Below, one piece after another: positions 1 through 6,806 of a stretch of DNA of 13,498 nucleotides. The first letter of the stretch is position 1. Every line of letters starts with the position of its first letter. Both the position numbers and the translations under genes were made by a program. The notes below the pieces were generated by a model that saw nothing but the letters and a program-made list of their open reading frames with translations, made no database searches and was not told the DNA's origin. The DNA is from a bacterium (GTDB taxonomy: Bacteria; Cyanobacteriota; Vampirovibrionia; Obscuribacterales; Obscuribacteraceae), in assembly GCA_030431355.1 (NCBI GenBank), contig JAUIJG010000111.1, forward strand, positions 1 to 13,498. Reading direction: 5' to 3'.

Positions 1-40
1 GTTTGCCTACTTTAGGCTCTGTCTCTGCCGCTGTATTCAT
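1..40 (-). CDS. possible 5' end of a divergent gene, cut by the window edge
   Basis: On the minus strand an ATG at 40-38 opens a frame that reads without a stop to the window edge: MNTAAETEPKVGK. It points away from the HxlR-type regulator, whose start is about 160 bp away, with two operator-like palindromes in between. HxlR regulators commonly control a divergently transcribed oxidoreductase or transporter gene, so position supports a real target gene. The only Shine-Dalgarno-like string (GAGG) is about 13 nt from the ATG, which is too far to be convincing. Thirteen codons are too few to say what the product is. Confidence 0.35.
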   Translation of the reverse strand, partial: MNTAAETEPKVGK

Positions 41-109
41 CGGTTTCTTATTGCCTCATTGAGAGTGTCTTTCTGTTTGTAGGTTGAGGAAGTTGTGTTC
101 AATTCTCCG

Positions 110-130
110 GTGGATTTCGCGTAAATCCAC
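110..130. repeat. perfect 8-bp inverted repeat abutting the first operator
   Basis: GTGGATTT (110-117) is perfectly complementary to AAATCCAC (123-130), with a CGCGT loop. Its right arm overlaps the first two bases of the left HxlR-type operator. No T-tract follows in either direction, so it does not look like an intrinsic terminator. It may be a second regulator's site or an RNA hairpin in the leader of the leftward gene. Confidence 0.6.
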
Positions 131-145
131 TTGCATTTTGCAAGT
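129..145. promoter_or_regulatory. HxlR-type operator palindrome, site 1
   Basis: A perfect 7+3+7 dyad, ACTTGCA-TTT-TGCAAGT. An almost identical dyad lies 38 bp downstream. HxlR-family dimers bind dyads of this general form (ACTTGC...GCAAGT) near their own genes. Location between the regulator and a probable divergent gene supports dual control. Confidence 0.75.
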
Positions 146-166
146 AATAAAAGGTTATCACATGCC

Positions 167-183
167 ACTTGCATTATGCAAGT
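167..183. promoter_or_regulatory. HxlR-type operator palindrome, site 2
   Basis: ACTTGCA-TTA-TGCAAGT is the same dyad as site 1 except for the central spacer, and ends 18 bp before the regulator's ATG. It overlaps the putative -35 region of the regulator promoter, so a bound dimer would block polymerase: simple negative autoregulation is the natural reading. Confidence 0.75.
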
Positions 184-195
184 ACCTGTTACAAT
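169..195 (+). promoter_or_regulatory. putative HxlR regulator promoter overlapping operator 2
   Basis: TACAAT at 190-195 matches the -10 consensus at five of six positions. A TTGCAT at 170-175 (14-bp spacing) or the bases just before it could serve as a poor -35. A start site 6-7 nt downstream of this -10 would fall on the ATG at 202, giving a leaderless transcript. An alternative weaker promoter (TTGCAT 131-136, TTATCA 155-160) would give a leader. Confidence 0.4.
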
Positions 196-201
196 AGAGG
201 C

Positions 202-663
202 ATGAGTAGCAAGAGTGATAAAGTCGAAGACTGTTTAGCCGAGTCCAGGTCTCCCTGTGCCATTAGCAACGTCCTGGATATTTTCGGAGACAAGTGGACT
301 TTGCTTCTTGTCAGAGATTTGATCTTTTACGGCAAACATGAGTACAAGGAATTTCTGGCCAGCCCCGAAGGCATTGCCACGAATATTCTCTCGAACCGAC
401 TGAAAAGACTTCAGGCTGCCGGAGTGGTGAACGAGATCTCCCATCCTGAAAATCGCTCCAGGAAACTTTATTACCTGACAAAGAAGGGTAAGTCGCTTCT
501 GCCCATTCTCCGGGAGATGCTGGTCTGGGGAGAGAAATATCTCCCCGAGAAGACCGAGGTCATGAAGCCCATTTTTGAGCGATTGAAAAAAGACGAAAAG
601 GGTTTCGTTAAGGAGATACTGGGTCGTCTCAGGAAGTGGGAGAAAGAGTACTTGCCTGATTAG
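202..663 (+). CDS. HxlR-family winged-helix transcriptional regulator
   Basis: This is a 153-residue MarR/HxlR-like DNA-binding protein. The HxlR domain spans about residues 17-115: the helix PCAISNVLDIFGDKWTLLLV, the recognition-helix region with ILSNRLKRLQAAGVV, and a wing with RKLYYLTKKGKSLLPIL. A cysteine at residue 19, just before the first helix, is where redox- or electrophile-sensing members (YodB, HypR) carry their sensing Cys; Cys11 is also present. I chose ATG 202 rather than TTG 169, because the latter lies inside operator 2 and would add residues with no family counterpart. An AGAGG sits only 1 nt before the ATG, so initiation may be leaderless. The two upstream dyads imply autoregulation and control of the leftward gene. 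The ligand is unknown. The gene converges on the carboxypeptidase gene with only 10 bp between stops. Confidence 0.9.
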   Translation: MSSKSDKVEDCLAESRSPCAISNVLDIFGDKWTLLLVRDLIFYGKHEYKEFLASPEGIATNILSNRLKRLQAAGVVNEISHPENRSRKLYYLTKKGKSLLPILREMLVWGEKYLPEKTEVMKPIFERLKKDEKGFVKEILGRLRKWEKEYLPD

Positions 664-673
664 GTCCCGGATA

Positions 674-1918
674 CTAGTGGTTGTACGCGAACGATTTTGG
701 CCCGCCGCGCTCCTGTTGGAGCTGTTTGATCAAAACGTCCTGGTTCTTTCTCATGCCGTGAACTCCACCATGCCAGCCGAACATGACAAAATAAAGATCT
801 TCTTTCTGGGAACGCATCACGCCAACCAGAGCGCTGACACCGCCGTCGGTGTGGGTTAGTGTTCCGGTTTTGGCCACCACGCTACCTTTTTCGTCTTCCG
901 AAGTAAATCTTTTTTCCAGAGTGCCGTTATCAATTCCGGCGACCGGCATAATGCTCTGGTATGAAAGATTGTGTCTCTCAAGCTCTTCGCCCAGGGCGCG
1001 GAGCACCTTCATCATATGTTTGGGAGTGATCCTGTTCTGTCCAAGACCACTGGCGCTGGTTATTTTTATACTCTCTTCCGGAATACCGAGGTCGTCGGTG
1101 GCTATCTCTTTCAGCTTGGGCACACCGCCGATAACACTACCGATTCTCTCCGCAGCGCTATTTAAGGACTTGCTGAGCATGTGCTTGAGCGTGCTTCTCA
1201 AAGATTCCGAATCATGTTTCAAGACCACGATGGCGCTCTCCGGCGCGCTACCGAGTTCGACTCCCCCGTCAATGAGAACCTTGCTGTCACTCATTCCATA
1301 TTTAAAAATTCTGGATAGACCCTGACCGGAAGTTCTGGCATTGCCGTTGCAATAAAGTGAAAAATCTTTGGAGACAACCAGCTTGCCTTTCACTTGTTTG
1401 ACCCCTTGAGCCGCCAGAGCTTTCACCAGTTCATAGGAATCTGTCTTGCCGAACTCCGGGTCATTGCCCTGGACATACAAGTTGCCGTCGAGGATGCCGC
1501 TATCTTCATCCAGGGCGCCGTCCATATAAAGTTCGGTGGTGAACTGATGGGCCGGACCCAACTCTTTCAGGGCTCCGTAAGCCGTCAACAATTTTATTGC
1601 CGAAGCCGGATTGAAGGACTTGTCAGAGTGTTTGTCGGTAATGATTTTTCCGTCCGGAGATTGAATCAGTATGCCTAGCTGAAGAGGAGCATGCCACTTC
1701 TTCTTCGCTTTGTGTTTTCTTCTACGTTTGTAGTGACCACGTTTGCGCTTGGAGCGCTTCTGACTGGAACGTGTTTTCTTGCTACTTTTGTGACTGCTTT
1801 TCCCTGAAGACTTGCTGCTTCTAGCGTCTACTTCGGTGGGTATCAGCCAGGAGAATGCCAGGGTCAGAATCATTAAAAATGCTATCAAGGGATTTGGCTT
1901 TCGCCTGTCTTTGATCAT
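674..1918 (-). CDS. S13 / PBP4-type D-alanyl-D-alanine carboxypeptidase, membrane-exported, with a basic linker
   Basis: This is a serine peptidase of the penicillin-binding fold that trims or cuts peptidoglycan cross-links outside the membrane. All three active-site motifs are present (414-residue numbering): S106-A-I-K109, S251-L-N253 and K350-T-G352 in VVAKTGTLTHTDGG. At about 400 residues it is shorter than typical S13 enzymes (~480), consistent with a reduced insert between the first two motifs. Residues 11-27 form the hydrophobic core of a signal peptide or anchor, ending near EVDA. Residues ~33-74 are almost only Lys, Arg, Ser and His before the catalytic domain starts at WHAPLQLGIL. 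I chose ATG 1918 because it gives a normal signal peptide and has AGGAG 10 nt upstream; GTG 1966 and ATG 1951 extend the frame but lack a ribosome site. It could act as carboxypeptidase, endopeptidase or both. Confidence 0.9.
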   Translation of the reverse strand: MIKDRRKPNPLIAFLMILTLAFSWLIPTEVDARSSKSSGKSSHKSSKKTRSSQKRSKRKRGHYKRRRKHKAKKKWHAPLQLGILIQSPDGKIITDKHSDKSFNPASAIKLLTAYGALKELGPAHQFTTELYMDGALDEDSGILDGNLYVQGNDPEFGKTDSYELVKALAAQGVKQVKGKLVVSKDFSLYCNGNARTSGQGLSRIFKYGMSDSKVLIDGGVELGSAPESAIVVLKHDSESLRSTLKHMLSKSLNSAAERIGSVIGGVPKLKEIATDDLGIPEESIKITSASGLGQNRITPKHMMKVLRALGEELERHNLSYQSIMPVAGIDNGTLEKRFTSEDEKGSVVAKTGTLTHTDGGVSALVGVMRSQKEDLYFVMFGWHGGVHGMRKNQDVLIKQLQQERGGPKSFAYNH

Positions 1919-1966
1919 ATGTCTGGAACTCCTGGAAAAAACGCGAAGCATAGAATGCAAAAACAC

Positions 1967-2093
1967 TTCGAAATGGCTTCAAGAAAACTGAAAATATAGA
2001 TGGAAAATTCAGAGAAGATGGAGAGATTAACGAGTAAGAAGATTAAACGAAGATATCTTCTATTCTAATTATTTACCCGAAGAAAAGCTAGAC
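1967..2093. other. short intergenic region with a 12-bp palindrome
   Basis: This gap separates two minus-strand genes. It is AT-rich and contains the perfect palindrome GAAGATATCTTC (2049-2060), just downstream of the 338-residue gene. There is no clear T-tract terminator. I see no small gene here. Confidence 0.4.
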
Positions 2094-3110
2094 TTATCGG
2101 GAATCAAAAATATCGAGATCCGGGATGACCACAAGGTTGTTGCTGGCGGACGAGGTCACGAAGATACCGCCGTTCTTCTTATAGGGGAGAAAACCTTCCA
2201 ACTCCACCCCGGCAGGTTCATCTCCCGGCTTTATCGTGAGCATGGAGATTCGGAATTTTGCGATGCTTGCTTTGGGCGTGGCTACTGTCTCTCTGGCGAG
2301 ATTTTTCTGATCCAATTCGAAGAGTTTGTTGAGGTCAATTCTATCTAGCCTCCATCCTTTCCCCGGGGTAAGGTTTTGAATAAAGGTAAGTTCGTGCGTC
2401 TTTATGTCGAAGTGGAGATTTTGATTGTAGGGACCGCATGGGATTCTATGTTTTAGAACGCCCTTTTGCGATGTTCTATCAATATTGAGCAAGACTGCTG
2501 GGTCATATAGCCTCAGCTCCGGTGAACTGTCACCGTAGTCGGCGGTGGCTAGAAAAGATTTTCCCCGGTGCTCCACAAACACCGGTCTGGTACCGTTGAT
2601 GGCAAGGTCATCACGAACTCTCTTCAGTATACAATTCTCTAAATTGCCCTGTTTTAGAGCACGTTCCCAGTCAATCCTATAAATAGTCCCGGTACCATTT
2701 ACGGTGTCTCCGATCACGGCGCCCCATTTCTTGTGCCAGGTCAGACCCGTGGGATGATGGACCTTGATCTTGTCCTTTGATGACAATTCGATGGAGCGAC
2801 CGGTCGGCTTCAGGTCTTTGTTCAACTCGATGATAACGCCCTTGTGCTTGCCCGCTTGAAGCTGGTCACCATAAAGGTAGTAGCGCTCACCAAGTTTGCT
2901 TATTCCCTGCGCTTCCCCCACATTGTTTATAGTAAGCCTGGTGGTTTTGGTGAATGTTGCTCCACTGTTTCCATGAATTTGCCCTGGCGAGGACTGGTCA
3001 TAGGCCGGCACGGCTCCCGTAGACATTGAGAAAACGCTAAGGGCAAGGACTATCGGAAAATGGGCTCTGGGGGACAATTTGTGATTCCTACTAAGCAAGG
3101 AGGAAGTCAT
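2094..3110 (-). CDS. secreted propeller-like protein of unknown function
   Basis: The 338-residue product begins with a basic segment, a hydrophobic stretch (about residues 18-33) and a likely signal-peptidase site after V-P-A36, so it is probably exported. The mature part has regularly spaced short beta-strand motifs: AQGISKLGERYYLYGD, HHPTGLTWHKKWGAVIGD, PVFVEHRGKSFLATADYGD and HFDIKTHELTFIQNL. The pattern of blades containing G-x-x-W/Y-x-x-x-D resembles beta-propellers such as the esterase-like-of-phytase or SMP-30/YncE types. I do not recognise a specific family or catalytic residues. No good Shine-Dalgarno precedes the ATG; the start is chosen for the signal peptide. An imperfect dyad (AACAG-3-CTGTT, 3114-3126) lies immediately upstream. 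The neighbouring 799-residue gene starts divergently 85 bp away. Confidence 0.8.
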   Translation of the reverse strand: MTSSLLSRNHKLSPRAHFPIVLALSVFSMSTGAVPAYDQSSPGQIHGNSGATFTKTTRLTINNVGEAQGISKLGERYYLYGDQLQAGKHKGVIIELNKDLKPTGRSIELSSKDKIKVHHPTGLTWHKKWGAVIGDTVNGTGTIYRIDWERALKQGNLENCILKRVRDDLAINGTRPVFVEHRGKSFLATADYGDSSPELRLYDPAVLLNIDRTSQKGVLKHRIPCGPYNQNLHFDIKTHELTFIQNLTPGKGWRLDRIDLNKLFELDQKNLARETVATPKASIAKFRISMLTIKPGDEPAGVELEGFLPYKKNGGIFVTSSASNNLVVIPDLDIFDSR

Positions 3111-3131
3111 GATAACAGAAGCTGTTGAATT

Positions 3132-3156
3132 TGTTGTCTCTGTGGCAAAATAGAAT
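3132..3156 (+). promoter_or_regulatory. weak candidate promoter of the 799-residue gene
   Basis: TAGAAT at 3151-3156 matches the -10 consensus at five of six positions and would start transcription near 3163, leaving a leader of ~33 nt before GTG 3196. The upstream TTGTTG (3132-3137) is a poor -35 with only 13-bp spacing. This is an inference from spacing only. Confidence 0.25.
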
Positions 3157-3195
3157 AGTCAGGTATCCCAGTAGCTCCCAAATCTGGATATTCTT

Positions 3196-5595
3196 GTGCC
3201 GGACAAACCCATAAATTCAAATAGAGCAGGCGATGAGCCTCCTAGAAGCAGAGATGGCGAGGTGAGCCTCAAGGCGGAGGTGGCTGAGTCATCCCAGGCT
3301 GACGCCGGCGGCATGAAAAGTATCGAAAAGAGCCGGACCAATAGGCATTCGGGGTCGGCATCGGAAGACTCGTCAGGGGACGCCGACAGCATCACTATCG
3401 AGTCCGTTGATAAAGATGGAAAGAGAACAATTGTGGCTTCCAGGCTAAAGGGTGGAAGCGAAAGAGATTCGACTGTAAAAGAGGCGACCAGGACGGACGC
3501 TCGTAACTTCAATACCCAGGACCTGGAAGCTATTCAAGGCGATAACACGGTTCCCCAGCAGAAAAGAGAGTTGGCTGAGCAGCTGCAGGAAATGCGTGTT
3601 CAAGCAAAAGAGAAGGGCATCAATACAGAGCCGATAGACCAGTTCGTAAACGAGTCCTTCGATAAGGAGTTGAATAATCTTCGCCAGTCGCAGGATGATG
3701 CCGGTCGGGAAGAAGGTGGTTCATTTAAGGCTATCAGTCCTGAACAGATAGATGAGAAGACATTCTCTCTGGGGCTCAGATACGATGTTTCGGAATCTAA
3801 GCCGGAAGCCCAGTCGGAAGCCCAGCCGGAAACCCAGCCGGAAACCCAGCCGGAAACCCAGGCAGAAGCCCAGTCTGAGGTCCAAGAAGTCTTTCAGGAT
3901 TTAGCCAGCTTGCCTTTTGATAAGCAGATTCAGGTGCTGGGCACGGGCATCCAGGTTTTCCATCAGGAGCTATATCGTCAGGAGTTGGAGATAGCCAGAG
4001 GGACTTTTGAGGGAGTAGGAGAAGGCTTCGAAGCCATTGTCGATGACGCCCGTACCCTGGTAAATAACGTCGGTGCCGTCTGGCAGTTTGGTCAGGACGT
4101 GATGACCAATAATCCCCGGGCGCTTGAAACTGGCGCTTCTGCCGGAGAAGCGATTGGAAAGACGCTTGTGGGTGGCGTCAAACTCTTTGAGATTTCCCAC
4201 AAGTATCTCTACGACATTGGTTATACCGGTGATTACGGCAAGCCGTTTCAAGATTTGTCAAATCTGGCCAGGGAGCTGGATCGACGCTGGACCGAGCTAA
4301 CTCCGGCAGAGAAGGCCAAGCTGACTGCTAAGCTGTCTACTCAGTTTCTGGGCGAAGCGGCGGTTCCACTAGGTGCCGCAAAGATAGCTAAGTCTGAGAA
4401 GGTCGTTGTCGCTCTGGAAGAGATGGCGCAGAAAGCCTCGGTGCTGGGAGGTAAGACCCGGACCAAAGTAGTGGACGGTATTGCCGACGTGGTGGATGGA
4501 TTGACCGATATGGTCACTCCTGCAGAAGAGCTCGCCACCGCCGGTGGTCCTGGAGGAGGACTGAGGCGGCAGAAACTTTCGGAGTTTATCTCAGAACGTC
4601 GCCAGCACCATGACTCCGGCGGCGGTACCAGGAAACTGGCTCAACCAGCGGATCGACCTGAACTTTCGGAGTCGGCTTCTTTTAAAGAAGAGTATTTAGA
4701 TAACCCGGACTTAAAAGGCAAACTTCTAGGAATGCTCGATGACTTCGGATTCAATCATAAAAGACGTCTCGAACGGTGGCATGCCGAAGAAGCAATCCGC
4801 CTGAAGGAGTTGGCTGATCCCTTAGAAGCAGGAATTTCCAATAGGGAAGCGGCCGATAGGGCGATTGAGATCATGGTCAAGCCATGGGGACATGAAGATC
4901 CTAAAGTTAAAGAGCACTTTGAGCTATGCAAGAAAGCACTAAAAGAGTCGATTCCACCGGATGATATCATGGCTCTTTATGGCAAAGGGGGCGAGGATGC
5001 CTATAGCATCCACTATCCGAACAAAATTAGTGATATCGACTTTGGCCTTTCTCGCGAGAAAGCGTTTGACTATGGTGATACCAGAGTGCATCATCTAGGA
5101 GGTGTTACTGTTCCGGAGCGCAAAGTTACCTGTGTGCCGAGATTGCGGAAGGATGATGGAACTGGAAAGTGGTTGATGCAGAAGCATATACCAGAGACCG
5201 ATCTATCCAGGGAGTTCGTGCCAGAAGGAGTGGTGAGACACGAGATCGCCATGAGCCTCATGGATATACGTGGTTGGAAGACGGAGCAATTGCGTTGTAC
5301 TTATTTGCAAGAGCGAGTAAATGTTAGATTCAGAATCAGTGACTTAGTTGAAAGTGAAATGCAACTTCAACAAGGACCTGCTGGTATGGCAAGTAAGGTT
5401 GAGGAGTTACAGCTTCATAGAAGTTTGAGAAATCATATATTTGATAGTGATGTTGGTTTTGAGCAGGTGATTGCTGACTTGTATGCATTTACCCATGGAG
5501 GTTCTTGTTATGGCAATTCAGTAGACCAGCTTTTGACTAAATATTTTAGAGGCGTTTATAGGCATTTGATAGATACTGATTGGAACAGAGGTTAA
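3196..5595 (+). CDS. large multidomain protein, predicted polymorphic toxin with lethal-factor-like C-terminal domain
   Basis: Seen in the 799-residue product: residues 1-200 are charged, Ser/Asp/Glu-rich and probably disordered; 203-230 are seven x-E-x-Q tetrads; ~236-445 is helical with Gly/Ala-rich stretches (GTFEGVGEGFEAI, GEAAVPLGAAKIAKSEK), like the spacer regions ahead of toxin tips; 446-500 is a Gly-rich linker; ~500-799 is the C-terminal domain. In the last, a strand HHLGGVTVPERKVT is followed by VVRHEIAMSLMD (His682, Glu683) and DVGFEQVIADLYAF (Glu756). That order matches anthrax lethal factor-type (M34, ATLF) peptidases, HExxH plus a downstream Glu, but the third ligand position is Met686. 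No signal peptide or transmembrane helix is visible, so any export route is unknown. GTG 3196 has no ribosome site; the next in-frame Met is residue 40. GC falls from ~55% to ~35-40% after about 5290. Toxin role is inferred from architecture and the three downstream paralogues; a non-toxic scaffold protein remains possible. Confidence 0.8.
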   Translation: MPDKPINSNRAGDEPPRSRDGEVSLKAEVAESSQADAGGMKSIEKSRTNRHSGSASEDSSGDADSITIESVDKDGKRTIVASRLKGGSERDSTVKEATRTDARNFNTQDLEAIQGDNTVPQQKRELAEQLQEMRVQAKEKGINTEPIDQFVNESFDKELNNLRQSQDDAGREEGGSFKAISPEQIDEKTFSLGLRYDVSESKPEAQSEAQPETQPETQPETQAEAQSEVQEVFQDLASLPFDKQIQVLGTGIQVFHQELYRQELEIARGTFEGVGEGFEAIVDDARTLVNNVGAVWQFGQDVMTNNPRALETGASAGEAIGKTLVGGVKLFEISHKYLYDIGYTGDYGKPFQDLSNLARELDRRWTELTPAEKAKLTAKLSTQFLGEAAVPLGAAKIAKSEKVVVALEEMAQKASVLGGKTRTKVVDGIADVVDGLTDMVTPAEELATAGGPGGGLRRQKLSEFISERRQHHDSGGGTRKLAQPADRPELSESASFKEEYLDNPDLKGKLLGMLDDFGFNHKRRLERWHAEEAIRLKELADPLEAGISNREAADRAIEIMVKPWGHEDPKVKEHFELCKKALKESIPPDDIMALYGKGGEDAYSIHYPNKISDIDFGLSREKAFDYGDTRVHHLGGVTVPERKVTCVPRLRKDDGTGKWLMQKHIPETDLSREFVPEGVVRHEIAMSLMDIRGWKTEQLRCTYLQERVNVRFRISDLVESEMQLQQGPAGMASKVEELQLHRSLRNHIFDSDVGFEQVIADLYAFTHGGSCYGNSVDQLLTKYFRGVYRHLIDTDWNRG
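3802..3885 (+). repeat. 12-bp tandem repeat coding for x-E-x-Q tetrads
   Basis: Seven consecutive 12-bp units encode PEAQ, SEAQ, PETQ (three times), AEAQ and SEVQ, residues 203-230 of the large protein. The three central units are near-identical at DNA level (CCGGAAACCCAG), so copy number can change by slippage without a frameshift. It probably forms a flexible or extended spacer between the disordered N-terminus and the helical middle region. Confidence 0.85.
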
Positions 5596-5599
5596 AGAG

Positions 5600-6109
5600 A
5601 TGGTTTTTGAGAAATTCTCGATTTCAAGAATGAAAGCAAAGTGGGAAAAAGCGATCTCTGATAATCAAATCTCTCACGTTCAAATGAAAGATGATCATTC
5701 TATTGTTGTACACAAATTGATTGTGGCGCAAGTCTCTGGCAAAGTAGTCTCGAATGCTCTGTTCGATACTTACCGGCAAGACGAAGTGGCTTCTAAAGCT
5801 ATGCTTGCAATAACCGGACCAATGGAGCCTGGAGACGTTCACTTTTTCAAAATGAAGCATGAAGGTCAATCCTATGAAGATGATTGGGAGCCGAAGCTTT
5901 TAGCCCAGTCATTGGAGACCGGATATGCTGAAAAAGCGGAGATGACTGAAGATGGAAAGATTCTTCTATGGATTGAGTATGATGCTGAAAGACCGCTTCG
6001 AGCTATGGACTTTAGTTCGAAGCCATTTCTTGACGCAATTCAAAGCGTCACTGGTCCCATGAAGCCCGGCGATGTCTATCACTTCAAAAAAGAAGAGGAT
6101 GACGATTGA
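5600..6109 (+). CDS. small two-repeat protein 1, candidate immunity protein
   Basis: The 169-residue product is probably cytoplasmic, with no signal peptide. The ATG lies 4 nt after the toxin-candidate stop, and AGAGG (5587-5591) sits 8 nt upstream inside the preceding gene, so translation is likely coupled. The protein is an internal duplication: a helix-plus-strands unit ending in TGPMEPGDVHFFK (72-84) is repeated and ends in TGPMKPGDVYHFK (151-163). Two more genes of exactly the same length and plan follow. I do not recognise the family. Position directly behind a modular toxin-like gene, low GC and multiple paralogues are typical of immunity genes, which bind and neutralise the cognate toxin; that role is inferred. 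An alternative is a family of adaptor or regulatory proteins. Confidence 0.8.
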   Translation: MVFEKFSISRMKAKWEKAISDNQISHVQMKDDHSIVVHKLIVAQVSGKVVSNALFDTYRQDEVASKAMLAITGPMEPGDVHFFKMKHEGQSYEDDWEPKLLAQSLETGYAEKAEMTEDGKILLWIEYDAERPLRAMDFSSKPFLDAIQSVTGPMKPGDVYHFKKEEDDD

Positions 6110-6123
6110 TGGTCATAGTCAAT
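6109..6123 (+). repeat. decayed fragment of the 62-bp intergenic repeat
   Basis: ATGGTCATAGTCAAT directly overlaps the stop of small gene 1 and matches the start of the repeat found after genes 2 and 3 (ATGGTCATACATCAAT) with one gap and one change. What follows no longer aligns. It suggests that each small gene once carried the same 3' flank. Confidence 0.4.
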
Positions 6124-6193
6124 AGCATTTGAGTTTGGAGTGAAGAGTTTTATGATTACCGGTTTCTTCGGTGAAATTGGAGGAATTCAATTA

Positions 6194-6703
6194 TTGGGTT
6201 TTGACAGAATTTCTATCAATCGAATCAAGAAGCGTTGGCAGGCAATAATTGATGAAGGCAGGTTGTTATCGGTAAAGATGACCGAGAGTGGTTCAATTAT
6301 TGTCGTCAAAACAGCCGAAGCAAATGTTGGCAGTCGCACCATCCGCAATACTTTTGCGGATCCTTATACACCTGATGAGCCAGCATATAAAGCGCTTTTT
6401 GAAATTATTCAGCCGATGAAGGCAGGAGAAACTAGATTCTTTGATTTTTCAAGAGCAGACGAAACTACAGAAGAATTGTATTCTCTTGAACTAATAGAAT
6501 ACATGTTCAGCAAAAATCAATTTCATAGTGTGGAATTGAAAGTTGATGGCACCGTAGGTCTCTTTTACGAAGGTGAAAGAGATGGCGCAATGCAGGAATT
6601 GTTGTTTGCAGGCAAGAAGCATATTAATTTTATTCTGGATCGAATAGGACCCATCAAAGCAGGTGAAAAGATCTACTTCATTATAGAAGAGAGTAAGCAA
6701 TAG
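6194..6703 (+). CDS. small two-repeat protein 2, candidate immunity protein (TTG start)
   Basis: This is the second of three tandem paralogues. The open frame extends up to GTG 6140 and ATG 6152, but TTG 6194 is the better start: GGAGGA (6179-6184) lies 9 nt upstream, the product then begins MGFDRISINRIKKRW exactly where its neighbours begin MVFEKFSISRMKAKW and MIFDKLAVNRMKKRW, and the length becomes 169 residues like both of them. The two repeat ends are degenerate here: IQPMKAGETRFFD (72-84) and IGPIKAGEKIYFI (151-163). It is the most divergent and most AT-rich of the three, so it may recognise a different toxin variant. Function is inferred from context only. Confidence 0.75.
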   Translation: MGFDRISINRIKKRWQAIIDEGRLLSVKMTESGSIIVVKTAEANVGSRTIRNTFADPYTPDEPAYKALFEIIQPMKAGETRFFDFSRADETTEELYSLELIEYMFSKNQFHSVELKVDGTVGLFYEGERDGAMQELLFAGKKHINFILDRIGPIKAGEKIYFIIEESKQ

Positions 6704-6717
6704 GCTTGTTTGCAGGA

Positions 6718-6779
6718 GCCTATGGTCATACATCAATTTTGGTGTATGGGAGCAGGCAGGATTTTGTTGCAAAATTCGA
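6718..6779 (+). repeat. 62-bp intergenic repeat, copy 1
   Basis: This element begins GCCTATGGTCATACATCAAT and ends AAAATTCGA, 14 nt after the stop of small gene 2. It is 56/62 identical, without gaps, to the segment following small gene 3. It contains a hairpin (6727-6748, CATACATCAA against TTGGTGTATG, with one G-T pair) and a second short dyad ATTTTG-TTG-CAAAAT (6761-6775). No T-tract follows the hairpins in the gene direction. Confidence 0.75.
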
Positions 6780-6806
6780 ACACAATGTCTTTGAAGGATT
6801 TAGAAG

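Noticed and set aside
169..201. TTG 169 as start of the HxlR regulator
   Set aside because: It lies inside the operator dyad, has no ribosome site and adds residues outside the family domain; ATG 202 is preferred.
849..1325. 158-codon plus-strand frame opposite the carboxypeptidase
   Set aside because: It is the antisense of a gene with all three penicillin-binding motifs, has no ribosome site and encodes low-complexity Ser/Leu sequence.
4960..5055. Nucleotidyltransferase-like motif (LYGKGG...SDIDFG) in the large protein
   Set aside because: The GG-to-DxD spacing is superficially right, but the following strands and the HE motif fit a lethal-factor-like domain better. Kept only as an alternative reading.
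6140..6193. Upstream GTG 6140 or ATG 6152 as start of small gene 2
   Set aside because: It would add 14-18 residues absent from both paralogues, while TTG 6194 has a strong ribosome site and restores the common 169-codon length.
6727..6748. Intrinsic terminator at the intergenic hairpin
   Set aside because: The stem is AT-rich, has a tiny loop and no T-tract after it, and a gene of the same run continues downstream.
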